A stretch of 64,000 nucleotides of DNA from Emticicia sp. C21 (GCF_003418935.1 NZ_QVMT01000002.1:186001-250000); one strand, 5' to 3'. Shown: positions 18,332 to 27,072, counted from the stretch's first letter. A program made the numbers and translations. The notes: generated by a model not told the origin, from the sequence alone.

Positions 18332-20227
18332 ATGGCTAAGAATAAGCAAAAACCTAAACAGAGTACTCCAACCCCATCAACCAAACCAAGCTCGGCTGCG
18401 GCCACTCTTTCAAGTCAATCAGGAAATGAGGGCTTTACACTGAACCCGATTGTAGCTTCTATCATTATTGCAGTTGCTGTTTTAATAGCCTTCTGGGGCG
18501 GATTCTCCAATGATTTTGTACTTTGGGATGACAACATGTATGTGACAGAAAACATCATGGTGCAGAATCCTACTTTTGCTAACCTGATTCGTCTTTTAGG
18601 TGTTGAGAGTGCCTTGAACTACCACCCGCTTACGATGGCCTCTTTGTGGCTCAATTCGGCATTATTTGGCAAGGCGGCAGGCTCTTTTATTGTGGTTAAT
18701 ACACTTATACATTTAGCCAATACCTTATTGATTTTCAAGTTTACCCGTCAGCTTACCAAAGACAATATGCTGGTGAGTTTTCTGGTAGCATTGTTCTGGG
18801 GTATCCACCCGATGCACGTAGAGTCGGTAACCTGGGTTTCAGAGCGTAAAGACGTATTGTATACTTTGTTCTTCTTTCTGGCTTGTATTCAGTATGTGAA
18901 GTATCTGGAGCAAAACCAACGCAAATACTATATCTATTGCTTTGTTTTCTTTGTACTTTCCTGCTTATCAAAAGCCATGGCAGTAGTGTTGCCATTGGTA
19001 CTATTACTGATTGATTATTGGTACGACAGAGGATTCCTGACTGTTAAAAATATTACCTCAAAGATTCCGTTTTTTATCATTGCTTTGATATTCGGTGCTT
19101 TGGCCGTACATATTCAAGGAGGAGGTAACCTGGGTGGTAGAATCGAGAAAATGACTGCCGATGTGGCTATTGCCAACGTATTTGATATGGGTACAAAACT
19201 GAAATTCGGGTTCTACGGATTTCTGGTTTACATCTTCAAAATGTTTATTCCTATTAATCAACATAATTTCTATAGTTACCCGGGTACCGATCAATATAAT
19301 GCTGTTCAGTTTATCACTGCACCTATCTGGGCATTGATTATTTTAGGTTTGGGAGTATTTGCTTATAAGCGCCAGAAAGCCGCGTTCTTTGGTATCTTTT
19401 TTTTCTTCTTTACCATATTGTTGGTATTACAATTCCTTTCAGTAGGGGGAGCGATTCTGGCAGAGCGTTATTCTTATATCCCGTATTTCGGAGGAATATT
19501 CATCGTTTTCTATTACTTAAATCAGAAAGTACAATCAAAGAATCTGATACTGGGCGGAAGTGCGGTAGTAGCAGTTATTTTTATGTATCTCACTTACAAA
19601 CAAACACTCACTTATAAAGATACAGGTACTTTATTTGCCAACTCTTATAAATACGAACCAACCTCGCCTGTAGTAAACGAAAACCTGGCCAATCATTATG
19701 GCCGTTCAGGTGAAATTAACAATGTATTATTGTATGGTGAGTACGCGCTATCAAAAGGCGTAGAATCTTATGCGTTAATGGGTGCTTTAGCAAATGCTTA
19801 TTACCTGAAAGGCGACTACAAAAAAGCTTTGGACTTCTATCAGAAGAGTATTGATAAATCACCGGAACACCGCAAATTTGTGGCCTATTATAATCGGGGT
19901 ATCGCCAACCGCGATGCCGGAAATTTTGAACAGGCTGCCAGTGATTTCACGACTGCCATGGATAAGGGCGAAAATAAAACTGCCTATCTGGGCATGCGTG
20001 CTTTTGCTAATCTGAAAGCCAATAAGTTCAAAGAAGCCTATAATGACTACACCCGCATGATAGATTTGGGTATGTCGGTAGATACAGCCTATAATGATAG
20101 AGCTGTAGCACGTTTTAGCTTAGGTGATACCGAGGGAGCTATCAGAGATTTAAAGGAAGTAATGAAGCGCAACCCGAACTATGTGGATGCTCGCAATAAC
20201 CTGATAAAACTGGGTGTTCAGCCTTAA
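18332..20227 (+). CDS. TMTC-like GT-C membrane protein with C-terminal TPRs
   Basis: About 631 residues. A Lys/Pro/Ser-rich cytosolic start (MAKNKQKPKQ...) precedes ten or more membrane segments, with the GT-C-type acidic motif WDD in the first outer loop. The block HPMHVESVTWVSERKDVLYT is shared with TMTC protein O-mannosyltransferases and their bacterial relatives. TPRs follow from about residue 430 to the end. The likely role is sugar transfer from a lipid carrier to an exported substrate, inferred from family resemblance only. The ATG at 18332 is preferred to the TTG at 18281 because the paralogue at 49663 starts MAKHKSQPKQ and because the promoter lies between the two. Confidence 0.85.
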   Translation: MAKNKQKPKQSTPTPSTKPSSAAATLSSQSGNEGFTLNPIVASIIIAVAVLIAFWGGFSNDFVLWDDNMYVTENIMVQNPTFANLIRLLGVESALNYHPLTMASLWLNSALFGKAAGSFIVVNTLIHLANTLLIFKFTRQLTKDNMLVSFLVALFWGIHPMHVESVTWVSERKDVLYTLFFFLACIQYVKYLEQNQRKYYIYCFVFFVLSCLSKAMAVVLPLVLLLIDYWYDRGFLTVKNITSKIPFFIIALIFGALAVHIQGGGNLGGRIEKMTADVAIANVFDMGTKLKFGFYGFLVYIFKMFIPINQHNFYSYPGTDQYNAVQFITAPIWALIILGLGVFAYKRQKAAFFGIFFFFFTILLVLQFLSVGGAILAERYSYIPYFGGIFIVFYYLNQKVQSKNLILGGSAVVAVIFMYLTYKQTLTYKDTGTLFANSYKYEPTSPVVNENLANHYGRSGEINNVLLYGEYALSKGVESYALMGALANAYYLKGDYKKALDFYQKSIDKSPEHRKFVAYYNRGIANRDAGNFEQAASDFTTAMDKGENKTAYLGMRAFANLKANKFKEAYNDYTRMIDLGMSVDTAYNDRAVARFSLGDTEGAIRDLKEVMKRNPNYVDARNNLIKLGVQP

Positions 20228-20264
20228 CGATAAGAAAGTATATTTTTGAGAATGAACTAAATTA

Positions 20265-20298
20265 TTTGCAATGATGTTGCATAATAGTTGTACATTTG
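20265..20298 (+). promoter_or_regulatory. merC promoter with overlapping TGCAA-N5-TTGCA candidate operator
   Basis: TTTG (20265-20268), a 22-nt spacer and an exact TACATTTG (20291-20298) form a consensus Bacteroidota promoter. Inside it lies the palindrome TGCAATGATGTTGCA (20267-20281). A third half-site, TTGTA at 20288, continues the 11-bp spacing of the TTGCA boxes at 20266 and 20277. A bound repressor would cover the -33 box and spacer. A hairpin (GGTGAT-GCA-ATCACC, 20311-20325) would lie near the 5' end of the RNA. Confidence 0.5.
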
Positions 20299-20348
20299 TG
20301 TCAAGGTTTCGGTGATGCAATCACCTGGTGACACAATTTCTCATGCTT

Positions 20349-20747
20349 ATGCGAAAAATATTCACTCATTATCATAATCTCAATAAAGTAGGTCTGTGGC
20401 TGTCTATCCTTTGCACGGTGCATTGTCTGGCAATGCCATTTCTGCTTACGTCATTGCCTTATTTAAGTAAAAATGCCATCAGTGAGCAATCCGAGATTCT
20501 TCTGATTGGTATCAGCGCAGGTTTAGCTATTTTCTTATTAAGAAAAGATTATAAAAATCACCGCAATTATACACCTCTTAGGCTTCTTGTAGTAGCCTTA
20601 ATCTTCAATATTTTAGGAATTTTCTTTGTGCCTCACACCTACGAAATGTTTTTCAATGTAACAGGTGGCTTATTAATGGCTTCTGCTTATGGTTTGAACT
20701 GGTACTATCATAAGAGGGCATGCCATAGTACTGGTCATCAGCATTGA
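20349..20747 (+). CDS. MerC-family membrane protein
   Basis: About 132 residues with four hydrophobic segments. The MerC signature is in the first helix: LCTVHCLAMPFLL, with the paired Cys and His that bind metal. The C-terminus is His-rich (HKRACHSTGHQH), which also suggests metal contact. MerC proteins were first described in mercury operons, but there is no merA, merR or merT here. In Bacteroidota such stand-alone genes are more likely to serve zinc or another divalent metal (inference). ATG 20349 gives the usual short N-terminus; ATG 20343 and GTG 20328 are in-frame alternatives. Its promoter carries a candidate metalloregulator site. Confidence 0.82.
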   Translation: MRKIFTHYHNLNKVGLWLSILCTVHCLAMPFLLTSLPYLSKNAISEQSEILLIGISAGLAIFLLRKDYKNHRNYTPLRLLVVALIFNILGIFFVPHTYEMFFNVTGGLLMASAYGLNWYYHKRACHSTGHQH

Positions 20748-20771
20748 ATGAGATTTTATGATTGATTTTAG

Positions 20772-21293
20772 TTAATTCTTTCTTGATTTTTCAAGTTCTT
20801 CCATAATTTTATCTCCATTCATAAGTATAGGCTCTAAGTGATTATCTATAAGCGTATCATTTTTGTTTCCATCTGCACCATAATCAATTTTTCTGCTTAA
20901 ACGACAATCGCATTGAGGGTAAAAATCCCATATACCAACAGGTTTGCCATGTTTATAATAACCCTTTATATTAATACAAGTGGTATCACAACTATAAAGA
21001 ATATACTCTCCATGGTAAGTACTATCAAGATAATTTGTTACATGGGTAAGTCTACCATTTAAACTATAAACTATGCTTGGGCCATTCAAAAGATTATTTC
21101 TATATGATTTAATAATTCCAGTTTTACCATTATCATAATATTCAATCCAAAGGCCATTCTTTTTTCTATCAATTAATACTCCCATTGGCTTTTTTTCTCC
21201 ATTTGCCAGAGTTTGCCATATGATTTCTATTTTCTGTTCTTTTTTGCATCCCCAATTCAAACAGATAATTATAAAAATAATCAATAGTCTCAT
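20772..21293 (-). CDS. Lipoprotein with YwqK/MORN-variant repeats
   Basis: A 173-residue lipoprotein. The signal peptide ends in the lipobox LNWGC, with the lipidated Cys near residue 16. The body has several short repeats of the form (N)G-x-W-x-x-Y-x-x-GK (GLWIEYYDNGKTG, LNGPSIVYSLNGR, YHGEYILYS, KPVGIWDFYP), the MORN-variant pattern of the YwqK family. Such proteins in Bacteroidota are often annotated as antitoxin-like, but nothing here supports a toxin partner. Its ATG overlaps the stop of the upstream serine hydrolase gene (positions 21290-21293), so the two are translationally coupled. Confidence 0.78.
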   Translation of the reverse strand: MRLLIIFIIICLNWGCKKEQKIEIIWQTLANGEKKPMGVLIDRKKNGLWIEYYDNGKTGIIKSYRNNLLNGPSIVYSLNGRLTHVTNYLDSTYHGEYILYSCDTTCINIKGYYKHGKPVGIWDFYPQCDCRLSRKIDYGADGNKNDTLIDNHLEPILMNGDKIMEELEKSRKN

Positions 21294-22696
21294 TTCTTCA
21301 ACAACTCAAACCCCATAGGCGCCACTTCTTCGGCCGTATTAGACAATACTATCACCCCAATTTTATTCTCCTTATCAAAAGCCACCAAAGTCCTGAATCC
21401 TCCAGTACCACCAGAGTGCTGAAAGATAGTCTGCTCTTTCATTTTGCCTGTATGCCAGCCTAAACCAATGATAGTCTGGCCTTTTTCAAACGTAACCTGA
21501 TGGGTCAGGTCAATAGCCTTTTGAAGCTTTTCTGGTGCTTTAACCATTTGAGCACTAATGTATTTCACCATATCATTCACAGTAGAACGTATGCCGCCAG
21601 CCCCTGCTAAAGTATTTAACTCCCAGGAAGAAGTAGCATCTCCTTTTTCATTATAACCTTGCGCAAAATTAGAAGCTTGGTCTGGCGTGATGGTAATAAA
21701 TGTATGACTCATCTTCAAAGGCTTCGTAATGCGCTCCTCCATTAGCTTCTCATAGGTAGTATGGTTCTGCAAGGCTAATATATTTCCTAAAAGACCAACT
21801 GCAAAATTAGAATACTCATAATTAACGCCTACTTCCCGATACGGTTTAAAGTTTTTTAGATAAGAATACATTCGCTGGGTATCATAGTTCTTATACGGGT
21901 CATCTGCAGGGTCCCCCTTTTTATACAAATTGATTGGCAGACGAGGGAAACCCGAACTATGATTTGATAAAGTTTTGAGTGTAATAGGCACCCCATTATA
22001 AGCCATATTGCCAATAGAGTCAGGAAGGTATTTATTTATGGGGTCTTCAAGCGACATTTTGCCTTTGATTACTTCATCAGCCAATAGCGTTGCGGTAAAG
22101 GTTTTGCTTATAGAGCCAATCTCAAACAAAGTTTTATCGGGGTCAGGCAATTGCTTATTATCCCGTTTCGTTTCACCATAATTATAAGTATATATCTTGC
22201 CATCTCTGATAACAGCTATTGCCAAACCAACAGTATGATTCATCTGAATATAAGGCCTTACCAGACTATCTACTTTTTTATCCAAGGGTGTAGACATCTT
22301 ATTATCGGTAGCGACGATATAATCTTTCTTCGGTTTATTACCTGTATAGGGCAGGAACCGGAAGGTAGAAATTCTATCCTGTTTATCTAAGCCTAAAACA
22401 ACAGTCTGGTCAGTCTTATCGAACATACCTCTGTAGTAGGCTAATCCTTCGGCATTTTTCTGAAATTCTGATGATTTCCAGGCGCCTAATCCTGCATGTA
22501 ATTGAGAAAGTAATTTTGTGATCTCTGATTCGGGCAATCCTTTCCGGAAAGCTTCATCACCTAACTCATAAATTCCGGCAGCGTTTTTTTCGTTATAAGC
22601 TTTTTCAAGTAATACCTGCACCGAATCAATTTTCTTTTGAGTCGATTGAGCAAAAGTGGTATAAGATAGCAGGAAGAGGAAGAGTAGTTTTTTCAT
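21290..22696 (-). CDS. Exported serine hydrolase, class C beta-lactamase/penicillin-binding fold
   Basis: A 468-residue protein with a signal peptide cleaved near TTFA-Q (residue 17). Residues 20-120 are a small helical/beta domain resembling DUF3887. The beta-lactamase-related catalytic domain has SxxK as SISK (Ser-195, Lys-198), YxN as YSN near residue 294, and HSGGTGGF near the C-terminus in place of the KTG box. All three catalytic motifs are intact. The substrate is unknown; candidates are peptidoglycan peptides, D-amino-acid peptides and esters. It is the first gene of a pair with the coupled lipoprotein downstream and has its own consensus promoter. Confidence 0.9.
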   Translation of the reverse strand: MKKLLFLFLLSYTTFAQSTQKKIDSVQVLLEKAYNEKNAAGIYELGDEAFRKGLPESEITKLLSQLHAGLGAWKSSEFQKNAEGLAYYRGMFDKTDQTVVLGLDKQDRISTFRFLPYTGNKPKKDYIVATDNKMSTPLDKKVDSLVRPYIQMNHTVGLAIAVIRDGKIYTYNYGETKRDNKQLPDPDKTLFEIGSISKTFTATLLADEVIKGKMSLEDPINKYLPDSIGNMAYNGVPITLKTLSNHSSGFPRLPINLYKKGDPADDPYKNYDTQRMYSYLKNFKPYREVGVNYEYSNFAVGLLGNILALQNHTTYEKLMEERITKPLKMSHTFITITPDQASNFAQGYNEKGDATSSWELNTLAGAGGIRSTVNDMVKYISAQMVKAPEKLQKAIDLTHQVTFEKGQTIIGLGWHTGKMKEQTIFQHSGGTGGFRTLVAFDKENKIGVIVLSNTAEEVAPMGFELLKK

Positions 22697-22781
22697 ACAG
22701 GTATTGAGTGTGTTAGTAACTAAAGAAGCCTTTTAATAAGTCGTACGCTGAGAAAAGCAGTCATTTGTTTATTACTTGTTA

Positions 22782-22810
22782 CAAAAATAACTTATTCATT
22801 CAAATTACAA
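22782..22810 (-). promoter_or_regulatory. Promoter of the serine hydrolase-lipoprotein pair
   Basis: On the minus strand, TTG (22810-22808), an 18-nt spacer and TATTTTTG (22789-22782) match the Bacteroidota consensus. Transcription would begin near 22775, leaving an 80-nt leader before the ATG at 22696. Confidence 0.55.
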
Positions 22811-22847
22811 GTAGGAACAAAAGAATACCTGTTATTTTAAAAGAAGA

Positions 22848-22865
22848 AAGCCCTAAGGAGGGCTT
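22848..22865 (-). terminator. Terminator of the small lipoprotein gene
   Basis: AAGCCCT (22848-22854) and AGGGCTT (22859-22865) form a 7-bp stem with a 4-nt loop. Read on the minus strand it is followed by TTCTTCTTTTAAA. It lies about 55 bases after the stop codon at 22921 and before the next promoter. Confidence 0.65.
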
Positions 22866-22920
22866 CTATATACATAATCATGAAATAACTAATAGAAAAA
22901 TAATAAGCAAAAATATACAT

Positions 22921-23289
22921 TTACGGACAAACTATCATCGACATTTTTATATTAAAAGCAGCAAAATTTAGCTCAAGATTAGTAGAGGAAGAAGAAACTA
23001 TTTCATACTCCCAGTTTTTTAGCGCTTGATTTTTACCGACAACATTGGTAACAATAATCTTTTTCTTATCGATTGAAAAAGTCCAGTTACCTTTGTCATT
23101 ATTAGCCCCTCCGTTTTTAGAGCCCTGCTCCCATGTACCATCTGATTTAAAATATTGAGATAATACGACATTCTTGGAATCACACCACCATTTATCAGCA
23201 ATTACAGATACAGGATCAGGTTCATCTTTGCTGCAAGCATTTAACCCAATCAATAAGCTTATAAGGAGTAATTTAATTATTGTTTTCAT
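22921..23289 (-). CDS. Small lipocalin-like lipoprotein
   Basis: A 122-residue lipoprotein. The signal peptide ends in LNAC (Cys-19), followed by SKDEPDP, the acidic tether common in Bacteroidota lipoproteins. The mature part has the pattern ADKWWCDS...YFKSDGTWEQG...GNWTFSIDKKKIIV, typical of lipocalin-like and DUF5004-type small beta-barrels. I cannot assign a ligand. It appears to be transcribed alone, with a terminator downstream; no clean promoter was found upstream. Confidence 0.75.
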   Translation of the reverse strand: MKTIIKLLLISLLIGLNACSKDEPDPVSVIADKWWCDSKNVVLSQYFKSDGTWEQGSKNGGANNDKGNWTFSIDKKKIIVTNVVGKNQALKNWEYEIVSSSSTNLELNFAAFNIKMSMIVCP

Positions 23290-23651
23290 GAATTTATGAT
23301 TTAGTTTATATTAATAATATGCCAGAGAATTCAGCATAAGATATTTGAAGTATACGATGTTACGAATACGAATTTATATTCCCAAAATTAGAGCAAAAAT
23401 CTAAGTGTATTCTTTCTAAGTGGTAATTGGCAAGCTATTATCCATTTTGATATAGTAGGTATTTGCTTAAAACTATATCCAGATTAGTTAGTAGTATGCC
23501 AGAATTAAATGAAGAGATAGGAATATTTTAAAATAAAATTTGATGATTGGCAAGCGTACTTTGGTGCAAATTTTGCTTTATTTTTATGCTAAGAAACTAA
23601 AAGCCAAAGTTTTATCGTTAATCTTGTGTAAATTCAAATCTTTTCTTGCAA
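23290..23651. other. Divergent intergenic region, lipoprotein to thioredoxin gene
   Basis: These 362 bases are A/T-rich. An exact -7 box (TAATTTTG on the minus strand, 23383-23390) could serve the lipoprotein gene, and TAATCTTG (23619-23626) could serve the thioredoxin gene; neither has a good -33 box. ATTGGCAAGC occurs near 23426 and near 23546. I see no coding or structured element. Confidence 0.35.
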
Positions 23652-24098
23652 ATGAACAAAAAATTATTGGTTACTACCCTTGGACTATTACTTAGTTTGT
23701 CAACCTTTGCTCAACACGCCTCTTCAACATCAGGAATCAAATTCGAAGGAAATTCTTCCTGGAAAGAACTCATCAAAAAAGCTAAGGCTGAGAAAAAACT
23801 TATTTTCATGGATGCTTACACAACCTGGTGTGGCCCATGTAAAATGCTTCAGGCAAGAGTATTCCCTGATAAACAATTGGGAGAGTTCTTTAACCAGAAC
23901 TTTGTGAATGCTGCTATAGATATGGAAAGCGACGAAGGTATGAGATTATCAAGTATCTACGAAGTGAGAGGATATCCGACATTGTTCTTTATTGACCCTA
24001 ATAATGGCAAGGTAGTAAAATCAATTTTAGGATATACAGAAATTGATCAATTGCTAAATACAGGCAAAAGCGCTGCTTCTAAAAAGAGAAGTATCTAA
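23652..24098 (+). CDS. Exported thioredoxin-fold protein
   Basis: A 148-residue protein with a signal peptide (cleavage near TFA-Q, residue 20) and one thioredoxin domain. The active site is WCGPC (CGPC at residues 60-63). It is followed by the cis-proline segment GYPTLFFIDPNNGKVV. This DUF255/thioredoxin_7-like layout (AEKKLIFMDAYTTWCGPC) is typical of periplasmic disulfide reductases, so it probably keeps periplasmic cysteines reduced or assists cytochrome or outer-membrane protein maturation. ATG 23652 is preferred to the TTG two codons earlier. It ends at a strong terminator shared with the convergent rsmB-like gene. Confidence 0.9.
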   Translation: MNKKLLVTTLGLLLSLSTFAQHASSTSGIKFEGNSSWKELIKKAKAEKKLIFMDAYTTWCGPCKMLQARVFPDKQLGEFFNQNFVNAAIDMESDEGMRLSSIYEVRGYPTLFFIDPNNGKVVKSILGYTEIDQLLNTGKSAASKKRSI

Positions 24099-24131
24099 TT
24101 GATATTGTAATGTAACGATTCAGATTCGTTA

Positions 24132-24178
24132 AAACAAAAAGAGTAGCATTCGGTGATTCGATGCTACTCTTTTTGTTT
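24132..24178. terminator. Bidirectional terminator between thioredoxin and rsmB-like genes
   Basis: A perfect 18-bp inverted repeat (24132-24149 against 24161-24178) with an 11-nt loop. It has an A tract on the left and a T tract on the right, so it works in both directions between convergent genes. Confidence 0.88.
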
Positions 24179-24197
24179 ATGTCACGACTTGAAAGGA

Positions 24198-24223
24198 GGG
24201 CGGCCAGTCGCCCACGGCCAGTC
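24198..24223. repeat. Small G/C-rich repeat, possible REP remnant
   Basis: GGGCG-GCCAGT-CGCCC (24198-24213) can form a hairpin. CGGCCAGTC occurs twice (24201-24209 and 24215-24223). The G/C-rich block stands out from its A/T-rich surroundings and ends ten bases before the rsmB-like stop codon. Confidence 0.4.
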
Positions 24224-24233
24224 TAGTGATACA

Positions 24234-25439
24234 CTATTTTCTTTCAATCAACGCCATATAAAACCCATCAAAGCCATCGGCAGCAGGAGAGGTGCGTTGT
24301 TCTTTGATAAGCGTGTACTCTGTATTTTGTCCGAGAAATTTCTGCACCTGTTCTTCGCTCTCCGAGGGCAAAATGCTACAAGTGGCATATACCATCTTAC
24401 CGCCATGTTTCAGCATTTTTGAGTAATTAGTAATTATCTCATTTTGTGTTTTCTTGATATTATCCAGAAACTCAGTTTTCAATTTCCACTTGGCATCGGG
24501 GTTCCTTCTTAATACGCCTAAGCCTGAACAAGGTACATCTAGTAGCAATCGGTCGGCGCTTTCTTTCAGCCTTTTTATAGTTTTGGCTTCTATCAGTTTG
24601 GTTTCTACATTGCCAATGCCATTGCGTCGGGCTCGTCTTTGTAATTCCTGAAGCTTATATTCTTCTACATCCATTGCTATTATTCTGCCTTTATTTTCCA
24701 TCAGGGTTGCCAGATGGAGCGTCTTACCTCCTGCACCTGCACAGGCATCAATTACCCGCATACCGGGTTGTACCTCAAGAAAAGGAGCAATCAATTGACT
24801 TCCGGCATCCTGTACTTCAAAAAGCCCGTTTTTAAAAGCTTCGGTTGAGAATACATTCGCTCTTTTTTGTAAAACCAAAGCATCGCTTACATTTGGCAGG
24901 ATATCAGTCTCAATGCCAATCTCATGAAATTTTTTTCGTAAATCTGTTTGAGTAGTTTTAAGTGTATTAGCACGCAAAACGACAGGAGCCTGTTTGTTCA
25001 TGGCTTGCAGTTCAGCATTCCATTCTGCGCCTAATTCCTGCTCACCAATGGTATCTAGCCAATCCGGTACTGATTCTTTTATCTTTCTTATTTGCTGGGC
25101 TTCTTCCAATCCGGCTAATATCTGATTGGCATGAACTTTATTAAATTCCTGCCAATCAGGTAGTTTATCTCCCTGCAAGACGCGCCATGCAGCAAATAGG
25201 TGCCAGAATTGGGCAGCATCTTCTATTTTAGTATCAGATAGTTGTGTTACGAATTTCAACAGCCTCCACCAACGTACAATCTCATAGGTATTTTCGGCAA
25301 TGAAAGCCCTATCCCGGCTACCCCATTTCTTATTCGATTTCAATACGTATTCAATGACTTTGTCGGCCTGTCTGCCCTCTATAAAAATCTGCTGCAAAGC
25401 ATATACAATGGCTTCAACTAATACTCTATGGTATTTCAT
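24234..25439 (-). CDS. RsmB/NOP-family rRNA (cytosine-5) methyltransferase
   Basis: It methylates a cytosine in rRNA with S-adenosylmethionine. It is about 401 residues long from the preferred ATG at 25437-25439; an in-frame upstream ATG would add 11 residues (MYFLGYRCQNN) that look unlike the family. The N-terminal third resembles the NusB-like RNA-binding domain (SRDRAFIAENTYEIVRWWR). The catalytic domain has motif I DACAGAGGKTLHLA, motif IV DVPCSGLGVLRRNPD and the catalytic Cys in motif VI, YATCSILPSE. Both cysteines needed for catalysis and release are present. The exact target base (967 or another) cannot be read from the sequence. Confidence 0.93.
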   Translation of the reverse strand: MKYHRVLVEAIVYALQQIFIEGRQADKVIEYVLKSNKKWGSRDRAFIAENTYEIVRWWRLLKFVTQLSDTKIEDAAQFWHLFAAWRVLQGDKLPDWQEFNKVHANQILAGLEEAQQIRKIKESVPDWLDTIGEQELGAEWNAELQAMNKQAPVVLRANTLKTTQTDLRKKFHEIGIETDILPNVSDALVLQKRANVFSTEAFKNGLFEVQDAGSQLIAPFLEVQPGMRVIDACAGAGGKTLHLATLMENKGRIIAMDVEEYKLQELQRRARRNGIGNVETKLIEAKTIKRLKESADRLLLDVPCSGLGVLRRNPDAKWKLKTEFLDNIKKTQNEIITNYSKMLKHGGKMVYATCSILPSESEEQVQKFLGQNTEYTLIKEQRTSPAADGFDGFYMALIERK

Positions 25440-25562
25440 ATTATTCTGGCATCTATATCCTAAAAAATACAAAGGTCAGGCTTTTTTGTGGGATGAGGAA
25501 ATGGTGGGGTGGATTTCTTCATTATTCAAGATTTTGTTTCGTTTTAAAAGACGTAATAGTAC

Positions 25563-26681
25563 TTAACCCTCCTTTTCAAAAATATGTAAAGTGCCACCCG
25601 AATCAAGCGCATAAACCCTATTACCTTCTACTTTAGGCTGCCCGATAGGTAGAAAACACCCCTGTTTTTTAAACTTCTCAAACACATGCAACCACTCAAT
25701 TTGCTCGGTCTGGTAATTAAAAGCACCAATGGCTGTTGGCCAACCACCTATGCTTGCTATCACAGTTCTGAAATATAAATAATCACCTTGTAATGAAAAG
25801 GAATCTATAGGTTTCGTTAATGTATATCTATCGTATTGAGTGATTCCTTTTTTATATCTCAACACTTTACCAGTTTCAGGGGCTATTTCAATAAAACTCC
25901 CTCCCTGAAAGCCAATCAGGTATTGATGATTTTTATCAGCTTGCAAGGTAGCAATGGTAGGTAAAGCATTATATTTGACACCTTCATACTCAAAATCGCT
26001 CAATAGCCATAATAATTCCCCAGTTTGGATATGCAAACCAATGAGTTGTTCACTACCTCTTAATTTGTTTCCACCACCAGTGATAATTACTACTAATACT
26101 AAACCAAATAATCCTAATACACCATTTATTGAACCTGATTGTAATATCTGGTCATCAAAGAAAACTCCAATTTTATTTGCAGAAAATTCCCAAATCTTTT
26201 CACCTGTTTGTATGGAAATTGTTTCCAATATTTTTTCTCTATGCCATTGAATAAAGTAATTCAAAGATAAAATTTGCTTATTTGCATCAACATACTTGAA
26301 TTCCCAGAGTTTTTTGTCATTTCTGAAATCATAGATACCATCTTTATAAAAATATCCTTCAAGATTTTTCGAAGTATAATATCCTAAAGAATCAGAGAAA
26401 TTACTAAACGAATATTTTTTAAATTTTTCATTAATCTCTACATTAATTTCTCCATTATCAACATTGACATAAAATGGTTTATATTCATAGTCAACAAGTA
26501 CAATGACATCTTCTCTGAATTGTTGAACACCAAAATATTTATCTGTCTGCCAGATTAGCTCGAAAGTACCTGAATTAATAGCCTTAATAGTATTGTCTTT
26601 CTCAGTAATAACAATTATTCCTTTCTCTTTGCAAATAAAATATTGCTGAACATTTTCAAAGACAATTTTCTTTTGATACAT
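25563..26681 (-). CDS. PQQ-like beta-propeller protein of unknown function
   Basis: A 372-residue protein without a signal peptide. It has repeated blades of the form TG-(E/K)-x-(I/L)-W-x-(F/A), for example TGEKIWEF, TGELLWLL and TEQIEWLHV, as in PQQ-like and WD-like propellers. Between two blades, residues 187-200 form an unbroken hydrophobic run (GVLGLFGLVLVVII) followed by TGGGNKLRGSEQL. It is long enough to be buried or to touch a membrane, which is odd in a cytosolic propeller. I do not recognise a specific role. It lies upstream of the rsmB-like gene in the same direction and divergently from rpoB. Confidence 0.75.
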   Translation of the reverse strand: MYQKKIVFENVQQYFICKEKGIIVITEKDNTIKAINSGTFELIWQTDKYFGVQQFREDVIVLVDYEYKPFYVNVDNGEINVEINEKFKKYSFSNFSDSLGYYTSKNLEGYFYKDGIYDFRNDKKLWEFKYVDANKQILSLNYFIQWHREKILETISIQTGEKIWEFSANKIGVFFDDQILQSGSINGVLGLFGLVLVVIITGGGNKLRGSEQLIGLHIQTGELLWLLSDFEYEGVKYNALPTIATLQADKNHQYLIGFQGGSFIEIAPETGKVLRYKKGITQYDRYTLTKPIDSFSLQGDYLYFRTVIASIGGWPTAIGAFNYQTEQIEWLHVFEKFKKQGCFLPIGQPKVEGNRVYALDSGGTLHIFEKEG

Positions 26682-26797
26682 ATATTTTCTGTTGTATAAG
26701 ATTCAATACTTTTTGTCAAAAATAGAGTATTTAATTGTATGAAAGCACCACATATAAAAAATATTTCAAACAATCCGAAACATTTCCATAATAAATA

Positions 26798-26829
26798 TTT
26801 GCATTTAAAGTTATTATTATATAATTTCG
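26798..26829 (+). promoter_or_regulatory. Candidate rpoBC promoter
   Basis: TTTG (26798-26801), 20 nt of spacing and TAATTTCG (26822-26829) give a near-consensus Bacteroidota promoter with one mismatch in the -7 box. Transcription would start near 26836, which leaves a leader of about 237 nt before rpoB. Confidence 0.5.
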
Positions 26830-26835
26830 CACCTT

Positions 26836-27072
26836 ATTTAGCGATACTCTCTTTAACAGCGCTTATCATTCATGAGATTTTTGTCCGATACACAACCGTT
26901 TTTCCGTAGGGCAGTTGCACAGGGCCAATCATCTTCTTCACTACGAAATATATATTTTCAGCTTGTTTTATAGCATAAGTTCAAGACTCTTTGATTAGGA
27001 GTACGAGTCTGCTTGTCGCTTCCAATTAACAGCTTAGTTTAAAAAAATTATAAACTTAAAACTTTCAAAGCC
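26836..27072 (+). other. Long 5' leader of rpoBC
   Basis: The stretch between the putative start of transcription and the rpoB start codon contains no large gene. It holds a possible leader peptide of 33 codons (ATG 26872 to TAG 26973) and a small hairpin (AGACTC 26984-26989 with GAGTCT 27005-27010). The last 40 bases are A-rich and unstructured. It may take part in autogenous or growth-rate control, but nothing here proves it. Confidence 0.35.

Noticed and set aside
26739-26909. 56-codon frame upstream of rpoB
   Set aside because: It spans the predicted rpoB promoter, has no ribosome-binding site and shows no family resemblance; probably chance in A/T-rich DNA.
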